Source of the DNA: Paracoccaceae bacterium
GTDB lineage: Bacteria > Pseudomonadota > Alphaproteobacteria > Rhodobacterales > Rhodobacteraceae
Assembly: GCA_016937725.1 (NCBI GenBank)
Contig: JAFGVZ010000074.1
Span: 1-8,484, forward strand
Length of the DNA: 8,484 bases
Direction of reading: 5' to 3'
The notes beneath the pieces were generated by a model. The model did no database searches and was not told the DNA's origin. It worked only from the letters and a program-made list of their open reading frames with translations. Positions 1 through 6,298 of the stretch are shown here, one piece after another. Each line of letters begins with the position of its first letter. Position 1 is the first letter of the stretch. A program made the position numbers and the translations under genes.

Positions 1-65
1 CCACGATCCGCTCCAAGATGGCCGAATTGCTGGTAGAAGCGAAGGCGGATCTGGCAGAGGGCTGA
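1..65 (+). CDS. 3' end of an unidentified gene (partial)
   Basis: An open frame enters from the left edge (first full codon at position 3) and stops at TGA 63-65. The visible residues are TIRSKMAELLVEAKADLAEG, a charged, helix-like C-terminus. That is too little to assign a family. It is supported as a real gene end by codon usage typical of the neighbouring genes and by the strong intrinsic terminator at 146-176 on the same strand. It may belong to the same methyl-transfer locus as the next two genes, but nothing visible proves it. It could also be a chance open frame. Confidence 0.5.
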   Translation, partial: TIRSKMAELLVEAKADLAEG

Positions 66-66
66 T

Positions 67-143
67 CTTGGCGGCTCCAAGCGCAGATTGCATTTGATCT
101 GTGCGCCTGCTTTGCGCTATGCGCGCGGCAATGCGGGCGCAGG
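67..143 (+). other. Run of consecutive hairpins in the gap before the methyltransferase gene
   Basis: Three potential stem-loops follow each other. CTTGG 67-71 pairs with CCAAG 77-81. GCGCAGAT 81-88 pairs with ATCTGTGC 97-104 (8 bp with one G-U). CCTGC 106-110 pairs with GCAGG 139-143 and encloses a GC-rich stretch. The first two share base 81, so they may be alternatives. The terminator at 146-176 follows directly. The block could be the 3' untranslated region of the gene ending at 65, a small RNA released from it, or a regulatory leader of the methyltransferase gene. It does not match the SAM-II or SAH riboswitch patterns I know. Confidence 0.4.
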
Positions 144-145
144 AC

Positions 146-176
146 AAGAGGGGCCATGCCGCCCCTCTTTTTTTTT
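146..176 (+). terminator. Strong intrinsic terminator
   Basis: AGAGGGGC (147-154) pairs perfectly with GCCCCTCT (161-168) around the six-base loop CATGCC. An A-T pair at 146/169 can extend the stem. A run of nine T (168-176) follows at once. This is a textbook Rho-independent terminator on the + strand. It lies only 16 bases before the ATG at 193, so it either ends the upstream gene's transcript or works as a conditional terminator for the gene at 193. Confidence 0.9.
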
Positions 177-192
177 GTGATGGGACCCGACC

Positions 193-1215
193 ATGAGCGA
201 TGCGCTGAGCGATCTTTTGGCTACTCGCGACTGGCTTTTGGCCGATGGCGCGACCGGCACCAACCTTTTCAACATGGGTCTGCAATCGGGCGATGCGCCC
301 GAATTGTGGAATGCTGACGAGCCCGAGAAGATCCGCGCACTCTATCGCGGTGCGGTCGAAGCCGGGTCGGACCTGTTCCTGACCAACACCTTCGGCGGCA
401 ATGCCAGCCGGCTGAAATTGCACGCCGCCGAATCGCGTGTGCACGAGTTGAACCGCCTTGGCGCGGAACTGGGCCGCGAGGTTGCCGATGCCAGCGGGCG
501 GCGCGTGATCGTAGCGGGGTCTGTTGGGCCGACGGGCGAGATTATGGCGCCCATGGGCAGCCTGACCCATGCTTTGGCGGTCGAGATGTTCCACGAGCAA
601 GCCGAAGGGCTGAAAGCGGGCGGGGCCGATGTGCTGTGGGTGGAAACCATTTCCGCCCCGGAAGAATACAAGGCCGCCTCTGAAGCTGCGGCCCTTGCCG
701 AAATGCCGTGGTGTGGCACCATGAGCTTTGACACCGCCGGGCGCACCATGATGGGCCTGACCTCTGCGGCGATGGTGCAAATGGTCGACAAGCTGAAACA
801 CAAGCCGCTGGCCTTTGGTGCCAATTGCGGGGTTGGTGCATCGGACCTGTTGCGCACGGTTTTGGGCTTTGTGGAAGCAGGGAGCACGATCCCCCTGATC
901 GCCAAGGGCAATGCCGGTATTCCAAAATATGTGGACGGGCACATCCATTACGATGGCACGCCCGACCTGATGGCCGATTACGCGGTGCTGGCGCGTGATG
1001 CCGGTGCGCGCATCATCGGCGGCTGTTGCGGCACGATGCCCGTGCATCTGCGCGCCATGCGCGTGGCACTGGAAACCCGCGCCCCCGGCCCCCGCCCCGA
1101 TCTGGAGACGATCAAGTCGCGGATTGGTGGTTTCTCGTCCGCCGTAGATGGCACCGAGGGTGACAATGCGGACGCGCCCGCGCGGCGCGGCAATCGCCGC
1201 CGCCGTGACGGCTAG
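193..1215 (+). CDS. bmt: Homocysteine S-methyltransferase, betaine-homocysteine methyltransferase / MetH N-terminal type
   Basis: This cytoplasmic zinc enzyme of the homocysteine S-methyltransferase family (340 residues) moves a methyl group to homocysteine to give methionine. Family motifs appear in order: DGATGTN (residues 18-24), TNTFGGN (64-70), GSVGPTGE (109-116), GANCG with zinc ligand Cys212, and GGCCGT with ligands Cys278 and Cys279, so the catalytic site is complete. After the barrel, the last 40 or so residues form a low-complexity tail ending in a basic cluster (RRGNRRRR, 331-338). The only plausible start is ATG 193, preceded by a weak GGGACC. The B12-binding protein gene lies 144 bases downstream. 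That partner suggests the methyl donor is methyl-cobalamin on the corrinoid protein, as in MetH, rather than glycine betaine directly. Family assignment is firm; the exact methyl donor is inference. Confidence 0.92.
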   Translation: MSDALSDLLATRDWLLADGATGTNLFNMGLQSGDAPELWNADEPEKIRALYRGAVEAGSDLFLTNTFGGNASRLKLHAAESRVHELNRLGAELGREVADASGRRVIVAGSVGPTGEIMAPMGSLTHALAVEMFHEQAEGLKAGGADVLWVETISAPEEYKAASEAAALAEMPWCGTMSFDTAGRTMMGLTSAAMVQMVDKLKHKPLAFGANCGVGASDLLRTVLGFVEAGSTIPLIAKGNAGIPKYVDGHIHYDGTPDLMADYAVLARDAGARIIGGCCGTMPVHLRAMRVALETRAPGPRPDLETIKSRIGGFSSAVDGTEGDNADAPARRGNRRRRDG

Positions 1216-1224
1216 CGCTTAGCA

Positions 1225-1249
1225 CTTGGCGACGGTTTTGGTCGCCAAG
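1225..1249 (+). repeat. Perfect inverted repeat between the methyltransferase and corrinoid genes
   Basis: CTTGGCGAC (1225-1233) and GTCGCCAAG (1241-1249) form a perfect 9-bp stem with a seven-base loop, starting ten bases after the stop codon at 1213-1215. No T-run follows, so it is not a standard intrinsic terminator. It could protect the 3' end of the first message, reduce read-through to the next gene, or be a binding site. Confidence 0.6.
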
Positions 1250-1321
1250 CCCCGCGCCAAGGTCGCAAATGGACGTGTCCGGCGCGGCAAAATATCTGAA
1301 TGGTCACTGATCTGTAATTCA

Positions 1322-1351
1322 ACGCGCCATAAGGCGTGTCGCCTCAAAGGG
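1322..1351 (+). promoter_or_regulatory. Small hairpin and ribosome binding site that fix the corrinoid gene start
   Basis: A 7-bp stem (1322-1328 with 1333-1339, including one G-T) closes an ATAA loop. The purine tract AAAGGG (1346-1351) follows, eight bases before ATG 1360. This spacing favours ATG 1360 over the in-frame GTG at 1336, which lies inside the hairpin and has no ribosome binding site. Confidence 0.6.
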
Positions 1352-1359
1352 TATCTTCC

Positions 1360-2061
1360 ATGTCCGACGAAGACGAAATCATTCTGGCTGACCTGTCCGA
1401 CGACGACCTTGTCGAGCAGATGATGGACGATCTTTACGACGGGTTGCGCGAAGAGATTGAAGAGGCCGTAACAATCCTGCTGGACCGCGGCTGGACGCCC
1501 TATGACATCCTGACCAAGGCGCTGGTCGCGGGAATGACCATTGTCGGCCATGATTTCCGCGACGGTATCCTGTTTGTGCCCGAAGTGCTGCTGGCCGCGA
1601 ATGCCATGAAGGGCGGCATGGCCATTCTGAAGCCGCTGCTGGTGGAAACCGGTGCGCCCCGCATGGGCAAGATGGTGATTGGCACGGTGAAAGGCGACAT
1701 CCACGACATTGGCAAGAACCTTGTGTCGATGATGATGGAAGGCGCGGGCTTCGAAGTGGTCGATTTGGGCATTAACAACGCGGTCGAGGTTTATCTGGAA
1801 GCGCTGGAGCGCGAACAACCCGATATTCTGGGCATGTCAGCGCTTTTGACGACCACTATGCCGTATATGAAGGTGGTCATCGATACGCTGGTCGCAAAAG
1901 GTTTGCGCGACGATTACATCGTGCTTGTGGGTGGCGCGCCGTTGAATGAGGAATTCGGCCGTGCGATCGGGGCCGACGCCTATTGCCGTGATGCGGCTGT
2001 GGCGGTGGAGACGGCCAAGCAAATGGTCGCCCGCAAACACAACCAGATGGCTGCCGGTTAG
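1360..2061 (+). CDS. Cobalamin-binding corrinoid methyltransferase protein (MetH B12-domain type)
   Basis: This 233-residue cytoplasmic carrier protein holds a methyl group on cobalamin between two methyltransferases. Residues 20-95 form the helical cap domain; GMTIVGHDFRDGILFVP (58-74) is very typical. Residues 104-225 form the Rossmann-like B12 domain, with the DxHxxG motif at Asp113-His115-Gly118 (His115 is the lower cobalt ligand), Ser160 in MSALL, and GG at 191-192. The protein lacks any pterin, homocysteine or activation domain. The first 36 residues are very acidic (16 Asp/Glu, one Arg). The gene sits downstream of the homocysteine methyltransferase, and the two resemble the separated MetH modules of Rhodobacterales. 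The alternative is a corrinoid protein for demethylation of methylamines or betaines, which sequence alone cannot exclude. A terminator follows at 2117-2150. Confidence 0.93.
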   Translation: MSDEDEIILADLSDDDLVEQMMDDLYDGLREEIEEAVTILLDRGWTPYDILTKALVAGMTIVGHDFRDGILFVPEVLLAANAMKGGMAILKPLLVETGAPRMGKMVIGTVKGDIHDIGKNLVSMMMEGAGFEVVDLGINNAVEVYLEALEREQPDILGMSALLTTTMPYMKVVIDTLVAKGLRDDYIVLVGGAPLNEEFGRAIGADAYCRDAAVAVETAKQMVARKHNQMAAG

Positions 2062-2085
2062 GCTGTTTGCTGCGAAAGCGTGATT

Positions 2086-2097
2086 GGCCTTAAGGCC
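2086..2097. repeat. Perfect 12-base palindrome GGCCTTAAGGCC
   Basis: This fully symmetric palindrome lies 24 bases after the corrinoid gene stop, in the 246-base gap before the YbjN-family gene. It could be a protein-binding site or chance; no T-run follows it. Apart from this site and the terminator repeat, I see nothing else assignable in 2062-2307 and no convincing -35/-10 promoter. Confidence 0.35.
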
Positions 2098-2116
2098 TCT
2101 GGCGCAGGAGAGTGCG

Positions 2117-2150
2117 AGGCCCCGGATCAAGTCCGGGGCGGGTGTTTTTT
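2117..2150 (+). terminator. Intrinsic terminator made from an interspersed palindrome (copy A)
   Basis: CCCCGGA (2120-2126) pairs with TCCGGGG (2132-2138) around loop TCAAG, extended by G2119-C2139. GGGTG and six T (2145-2150) follow. The geometry fits a Rho-independent terminator for the corrinoid gene, although the T-run starts a few bases after the stem. The palindrome and its flank GGGCGGGTGT recur at 6291-6322 on the other strand, and the palindrome alone recurs at 6347-6367. This is therefore a member of a dispersed repeat that has come to serve as a terminator. Confidence 0.75.
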
Positions 2151-2307
2151 GCCTGACCTGTGCCAGCCAGTATTCAGCGTGGCGTTTATGGCTGCTGTCC
2201 TGTCTTGAGTATTTAGAGCAAGATGAAGCGCGAGATGGCGAATTAGAGTCTGGGTTTTTCGCCGCGCGCCATGCACACTACACTCCTGATACATACAGGA
2301 GAGACAG

Positions 2308-2772
2308 ATGACTGACGTCTTGAAGCTGCTGGCGGTCGTGAGCCTTGGTGTCGCGCCGACCGCATTGGCCGCCCAAAGCCTGGTGGATGCCACCGACCCC
2401 GCGGCCATTGCCGAGATTGCACGCGGCTATGGCGCGGTCGAGGTCACCACCGATGCGGTTGGCGATCCCATGCTGCGCGGACGCATGGAGGGGGTGCAAT
2501 ATCTGGTTCTGTTTTATGGCTGTGAATCCGGGCGCAACTGCACAAACATCCAGTTTCAGGCCGCATGGGTGAACAATGGCAGCACGACCGAACAGGATTT
2601 GGAGGCGTGGAATCGCGACAACCGTTTCGGCAAAGCACATATGGATGCGGAATATGATCCGGTCATCCAATGGGATGTGAACCTGTTCGGGGGCGTCAGC
2701 CGGGCCAATCTGGACGATACGTTCGACTGGTGGCGCGTGGTTCTGGACAAGTTCGAAACCTACCTGAACTAG
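2308..2772 (+). CDS. Secreted YbjN-domain protein, function unknown
   Basis: This 154-residue protein has an N-terminal hydrophobic signal sequence with a likely signal peptidase I site after ALA (residue 21), so it is probably periplasmic. The rest matches the YbjN-type fold as seen in alphaproteobacteria: a segment around YLVLFYGCESGRNCTNIQF (65-83) and a C-terminal WWRVVLDKF (141-149). Cys72 and Cys78 are the only cysteines in the mature part and could form a disulfide. The start is well supported: AGGAGA at 2297-2302 is five bases before ATG 2308. The molecular role of such secreted YbjN proteins is not known to me; E. coli YbjN has been linked to stress and motility phenotypes. It appears monocistronic and converges on the next gene, sharing four bases. 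Confidence 0.8.
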   Translation: MTDVLKLLAVVSLGVAPTALAAQSLVDATDPAAIAEIARGYGAVEVTTDAVGDPMLRGRMEGVQYLVLFYGCESGRNCTNIQFQAAWVNNGSTTEQDLEAWNRDNRFGKAHMDAEYDPVIQWDVNLFGGVSRANLDDTFDWWRVVLDKFETYLN

Positions 2773-3419
2773 AAGGGCACTGGCGCCGTAACCGTCAGGC
2801 CGCGCCCGCCATCGGGGTGGCGCAGGCGCAATTCGCGCGCGTGCAGCATCAGGCGCGGAAAATCGCGTGCTTGGCCTTCGGCATAGAAGGGGTCACCCAA
2901 GATCGGGTGCCCGATGGCCAGCATATGCACGCGCAACTGGTGACTGCGGCCTGTGGCGGGCGACAAGCGCAGGCGTGATCCCGTGTCTTCGTGACGGATC
3001 AGCGCCCAGTCTGTCTGCGCGGCGCGGCCTGTCTCGTGACACACCATCTGGCACGGGCGGTTTGGCCAATCGACCGTCAGGGGCAGGTCGATCCGGCCAT
3101 TTTTCTCGGCCACTCTGCCCCAAACGCGGGCCACATATTGCTTGCGGGTCTGCCGCTTTTCGAATTGCAGGCCCAGATGGCGTTGAGCCATCGGCGAGCG
3201 CGCGAAGACAATCACGCCCGACGTGTCGCGGTCCAGCCGATGCACCAACAAAGCTTCGGGAAAGACCGCCTGAACCCGCGCGATCAGGCAATCTGCCAGA
3301 TTCGGACCACGACCGGGAACCGACAAAAGCCCCGCCGGTTTGTTCAGAAACAGCAATTCGTGATCTTCGTGCAGGATCACAAGATCGTCTTGCGGGGGAT
3401 TATAGCCAGCGTTGTCCAT
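2769..3419 (-). CDS. rluA: RluA-type pseudouridine synthase (23S rRNA U746 / tRNA U32)
   Basis: This enzyme isomerises uridine to pseudouridine in RNA. At 216 residues it is almost the length of E. coli RluA (219), and I recognise RluA-specific blocks: YNPPQ near the N-terminus (6-10), NKPAGLLSVPGR (26-37), the catalytic HRLDRDTSG (60-68, catalytic Asp63), KQYVARVWG, DWPNRP, ATGRSHQLRVHMLAIGHPILGD and a final APVPF. These favour RluA over RluC/RluD, which also carry an S4 domain that is absent here. ATG 3419 is the natural start, but no clear ribosome binding site precedes it. The gene follows the transporter operon on the same strand but lies beyond its terminator (3468-3491), so it needs its own promoter in the short gap or depends on read-through. 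I see no good promoter there. Confidence 0.93.
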   Translation of the reverse strand: MDNAGYNPPQDDLVILHEDHELLFLNKPAGLLSVPGRGPNLADCLIARVQAVFPEALLVHRLDRDTSGVIVFARSPMAQRHLGLQFEKRQTRKQYVARVWGRVAEKNGRIDLPLTVDWPNRPCQMVCHETGRAAQTDWALIRHEDTGSRLRLSPATGRSHQLRVHMLAIGHPILGDPFYAEGQARDFPRLMLHARELRLRHPDGGRGLTVTAPVPF

Positions 3420-3467
3420 GCGCGGGATGTGCCGGATGCAACGGCGCGGTGCAAGGGCGTGCTTGGC

Positions 3468-3491
3468 AAAAGGGCGGGGTTTCCCCCGCCC
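3468..3491 (-). terminator. Intrinsic terminator of the hydantoinase-ABC transporter operon
   Basis: Read on the - strand, GGGCGGGG (3491-3484) pairs perfectly with CCCCGCCC (3479-3472) around a GAAA tetraloop, followed by TTTT (3471-3468). It begins eight bases after the binding-protein stop codon. The T-run is short, but the all-GC stem with a GNRA loop is very stable. Confidence 0.8.
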
Positions 3492-3499
3492 TGATAGCT

Positions 3500-4486
3500 T
3501 TAGTTCAGGGCCGCGTCAGTAATGGCGTGGGTCCAAGCGCCCTCAGGCTCGCGGGTGATGACCGGGTCCGACCCGCCCGCCAGAAGCGAGGCAACCGTGC
3601 GCTGGTAATCTGCCGGGTCCAGCGCGCCGTTCGAGCCCGCGGTCAAAAGCGCAACCTCGCTCATCATGCGGATTTGGTGCGCTTCGGTCTGCGCGCCGGT
3701 CTGGTCGTATTCCAGCACGATCATTGCCGCGTCTTCGGGGTTTTCCTCGGCCCATTTCCAGCCGCGCATAGAGGCGCGCACGAAACGGGTCATCTTGTCC
3801 ACGAAAGCCGGGTCGGACAGGTTGTCTTCCAGCACGTAGAGGCCATCTTCCAAGGTGGCGACGCCCTGATCTTCATATTTGAACGTGACCAGATCATCCG
3901 GGGTCAGCCCGCCATCAATGACCTGCCAGTATTCGTTATAGGTCATGGTCGAGATGCAGGCCGCCTGACCGTTCAGCAGCGGGTCCACGTTGAAGCCTTG
4001 GCGCAGGACCTCGACACCGGCATCACTGCCATCGGTCGGAATGCCCAATTGGCTCATCCAGCTCAGGAACGGGAATTCGTTTCCGAAGAACCAAACGCCC
4101 AGCGTTTTGCCAGCGAAATCTTCGGTGGTGGCAATGCCCGCGTCTTTGCGGCAGGTCAGCATCATGCCCGACGATTTGAAAGGCTGCGCGATATTGACCA
4201 TGGGCAGGCCCTTTTCGCGGGCGGCCAGGGCGGCGGGCATCCATTCCACGGTGACATCGGCACCGCCACCGGCCAAGACTTGCGTGGGCGCAATGTCGGG
4301 GCCGCCGGGCAGGATGGTCACGTTCAGGTCTTCTTCGCTGTAATAGCCGTTTTCAAGCGCCACGTAATAGCCTGCGAATTGCGCCTGCGTGACCCATTTA
4401 AGTTGCAAGGTCACGTCATCGGCGGCCAAGGCCGCTCCGGCAAAAAGCGTCAGGCTCGCCGCGGTTAGGGTTGTCTTGAGTTTCAT
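3500..4486 (-). CDS. ABC transporter periplasmic binding protein, NMT1/THI5 family
   Basis: This 328-residue protein is a secreted solute-binding protein. A signal peptide (lysine-containing start, hydrophobic core, cleavage after ALA at residue 21) leads into the mature start VTLQLKWVTQAQFAGYYVALENGYY (25-49), the hallmark of the NMT1/THI5 group, which includes thiamin-pyrimidine binding proteins such as ThiY. GGPDIAPTQVLAGGGADVTV (61-80) and QAACISTMTYNEYW (174-187) fit the same fold. There is no lipobox, so it is probably soluble in the periplasm. AAGGGGGAAG at 4490-4499 is a strong ribosome binding site for ATG 4486. This is the last gene of the operon, 27 bases after the second permease. 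Its good site may give the excess expected of binding proteins. The substrate is probably a pyrimidine-like or hydantoin-like ring, inferred from the neighbouring hydantoinase. Confidence 0.9.
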   Translation of the reverse strand: MKLKTTLTAASLTLFAGAALAADDVTLQLKWVTQAQFAGYYVALENGYYSEEDLNVTILPGGPDIAPTQVLAGGGADVTVEWMPAALAAREKGLPMVNIAQPFKSSGMMLTCRKDAGIATTEDFAGKTLGVWFFGNEFPFLSWMSQLGIPTDGSDAGVEVLRQGFNVDPLLNGQAACISTMTYNEYWQVIDGGLTPDDLVTFKYEDQGVATLEDGLYVLEDNLSDPAFVDKMTRFVRASMRGWKWAEENPEDAAMIVLEYDQTGAQTEAHQIRMMSEVALLTAGSNGALDPADYQRTVASLLAGGSDPVITREPEGAWTHAITDAALN

Positions 4487-4513
4487 GGTCTTCCCCCTTG
4501 TTGGTTGGTGGTT

Positions 4514-5356
4514 TTATCTTCTGTGCGACGGGTGCCAGAACGTCACCCGCCGTTCTATCCAGGCAATCAAACCGTAAGCGCTGGTGCCCACCATCGCTGC
4601 AACGACGATCTCAGCCCAAACCAGATCGATCGACAAGCTGCCCACGGCGGTCGAGATGCGAAAACCCATCCCGCGCGTGGGAGAGCCGAAATATTCAGCA
4701 ACTATAGCGCCGATCAGCGCCAAAGTGGTGGCAATTTTCAACCCGTTGAAGATGAAGGGCATCGCGGCGGGCAGGCGCAGCTTGAACAGGGTTTGCGCAT
4801 AGCTGGCGGCGTATGTGTTCATCAGGTCGCGTTGCATGGCATCGGAGGCTTTCAGGCCCTGCACGGTGTTCACAAGTATCGGGAAGAACACCATCACAAC
4901 CACCACCGCGGCCTTGGACTGCCAATCGAAGCCGAACCAATTGACCATGATGGGGGCGACACCGACGATGGGAAGGGCGGCAAAGAAATTCCCGATGGGC
5001 AGCAGGCCACGTGTCAGAAAAGCTGAGCGGTCGATGGCGATGGCGCAAAGAAACGCGGCTGCTGCACCGATCACGAACCCGCGAAACGCGCCCTTGACGA
5101 CCGTTTGCACAAAGTCCGTCCAGAGAATGTCGAGCGAGGCGGCGAAGGTTTGCGCCACAAGGCTGGGCGCGGGCAGGATAACTTGGCTGACGCCCAAGCC
5201 CCGCACGATGCCTTCCCACAGCACCAATAGCGTGACGCCGAACAGAACTGGCACCGTGATGCGCACCAGCCGCGTGTCGCGCCAAGGCGAATTGGCCAGC
5301 CAGATATTCGCGCCCCAAGCCGCGACCCAAAAAGCAAGGCTCATGATTAGGGCCAT
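4514..5356 (-). CDS. ABC transporter permease 2, SsuC/TauC type
   Basis: This 280-residue inner-membrane protein of the binding-protein-dependent transport family has about six to seven hydrophobic segments. An extra N-terminal one (residues 2-20) precedes the usual core beginning near residue 33. The cytoplasmic EAA loop that contacts the ATPase lies at about 170-205 (SDAMQRDLMNTYAASYAQTL, then FKLRLPAAMP). LPAPSLV (61-67) before the core is typical of nitrate/sulfonate/taurine-type permeases. The ATG (5356-5354) shares one base with the stop codon of the preceding permease (TAATG), which suggests translational coupling, and GGGAGGG lies upstream inside that gene. It probably pairs with permease 1 as a heterodimer. 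Confidence 0.92.
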   Translation of the reverse strand: MALIMSLAFWVAAWGANIWLANSPWRDTRLVRITVPVLFGVTLLVLWEGIVRGLGVSQVILPAPSLVAQTFAASLDILWTDFVQTVVKGAFRGFVIGAAAAFLCAIAIDRSAFLTRGLLPIGNFFAALPIVGVAPIMVNWFGFDWQSKAAVVVVMVFFPILVNTVQGLKASDAMQRDLMNTYAASYAQTLFKLRLPAAMPFIFNGLKIATTLALIGAIVAEYFGSPTRGMGFRISTAVGSLSIDLVWAEIVVAAMVGTSAYGLIAWIERRVTFWHPSHRR

Positions 5357-6288
5357 TACGTGCGCCCTCCCATCCGGCCAAGGGCCACGCGTTGGGTCAG
5401 GTCTAGAAGCGTCACCAACAGCCCGGCAAGGATCGCGGCGGCAAAGAGCGCGGACCAGATTGCCAAGGGCGCGCCGAACTGGTCTCCGATCAGGATGCGG
5501 GCGCCAAGGCCAGACACAGCGCCCGTTGGCAACTCGCCCACGATGGTGCCGACCAGCGCCGCCGCGATGCCGATTTTCAACGAGGTAAACAGGAACGGCA
5601 GCGATGCGGGCAGGCGCAGCTTGAAAAAGCTTTGCCAGCCATTCGCGTCATAGGTTTTCAGCAAATCCAACTGGCTGGCTTCGGGCGCACGCAGGCCCTT
5701 CACCATGCCGACCAGCACGGGGAAGAAACATAGGTAAGCCGAGATGATCGCTTTTGGCACCCCGCGCCCTTCAATCCCTAATTGCGACGAGACGACGATG
5801 ATCATGGGCGCCAGCGCCACGATGGGTATCGTCTGGCTGATGATGCCCCATGGCATAAGGCTCATATCCGCGACCCGGCTATAGACGATGGCGACCGCGC
5901 CCAAGATTCCGACCGCGGTGCCAAGGGCAAAGCCCCAGAGCGTGGATTGCAACGTGATCCATGCGTGATAGATCAGGGAACGGTTGGAAAAAGCGCGGCC
6001 TTTCAAAGCCATGTCGCCGGTAGTTTTCCAAAATTCCTGACCCACCTGCATGGGTGTTGGCAGACGTGGACGGTCCAAACCGTAGGCCGCCCGAATGTGC
6101 CACGGATTGTCTGCCATGAGTCGTAAAGCTGAGACGGAACGCCGCTCGACCGACCCCTCTGGAAGGATTGTAGCCCCCGCTCTTTCCGCTTGATCAAGCG
6201 CCGTGCGGATATTCATGGGTGCGACGGCGAGATACCAGATCAAGACAAGACCGCCCAAGACGGTCAATATGGGCAAGAGGTTACGCAT
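5356..6288 (-). CDS. ABC transporter permease 1, SsuC/TauC type, with an extra periplasmic loop
   Basis: This 310-residue inner-membrane permease has a first membrane helix (5-24), then about 75 mostly polar residues (25-100) that should lie outside the membrane, then the usual five-helix core. The EAA loop is at about 203-236 (PEASQLDLLKTYDANGW, then FKLRLPASLPF). The long insert after helix 1 is absent from permease 2. I chose ATG 6288, giving MRNLLPIL, over the in-frame GTG at 6297. The GTG sits two bases past a stable repeat hairpin (6300-6320) that would block a ribosome there. Neither start has a canonical ribosome binding site outside the hairpin. The gene lies downstream of the ATPase gene across a 95-base gap filled by the repeat element, and overlaps permease 2 by one base. 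Confidence 0.88.
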   Translation of the reverse strand: MRNLLPILTVLGGLVLIWYLAVAPMNIRTALDQAERAGATILPEGSVERRSVSALRLMADNPWHIRAAYGLDRPRLPTPMQVGQEFWKTTGDMALKGRAFSNRSLIYHAWITLQSTLWGFALGTAVGILGAVAIVYSRVADMSLMPWGIISQTIPIVALAPMIIVVSSQLGIEGRGVPKAIISAYLCFFPVLVGMVKGLRAPEASQLDLLKTYDANGWQSFFKLRLPASLPFLFTSLKIGIAAALVGTIVGELPTGAVSGLGARILIGDQFGAPLAIWSALFAAAILAGLLVTLLDLTQRVALGRMGGRT

Positions 6289-6298
6289 GAGTGACACC

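Noticed and set aside
66..192. Known SAM/SAH or cobalamin riboswitch before the methyltransferase gene
   Set aside because: I could not match the consensus features of SAM-II, SAH or cobalamin riboswitches; only unclassified hairpins and a terminator are visible.
342..944. 200-codon open frame on the - strand
   Set aside because: Antisense to the homocysteine methyltransferase, whose zinc motifs are intact; the translation looks like a shadow product.
1336..1359. Upstream GTG start for the corrinoid protein, adding eight residues
   Set aside because: The GTG lies in a hairpin without a ribosome binding site, while ATG 1360 has AAAGGG at eight bases and gives the usual acidic N-terminus.
2084..2311. 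Small + strand open frame across the 2062-2307 gap
   Set aside because: Its translation runs through the interspersed palindrome and terminator and no ribosome binding site precedes it; not a credible gene.
2867..4468. A 533-codon open frame on the + strand
   Set aside because: It lies fully antisense to rluA and the binding-protein gene, both of which have clear family motifs. Its translation is low-complexity, rich in Arg, Gly, His and Gln, with no recognisable domain. Long antisense frames are expected in GC-rich DNA.
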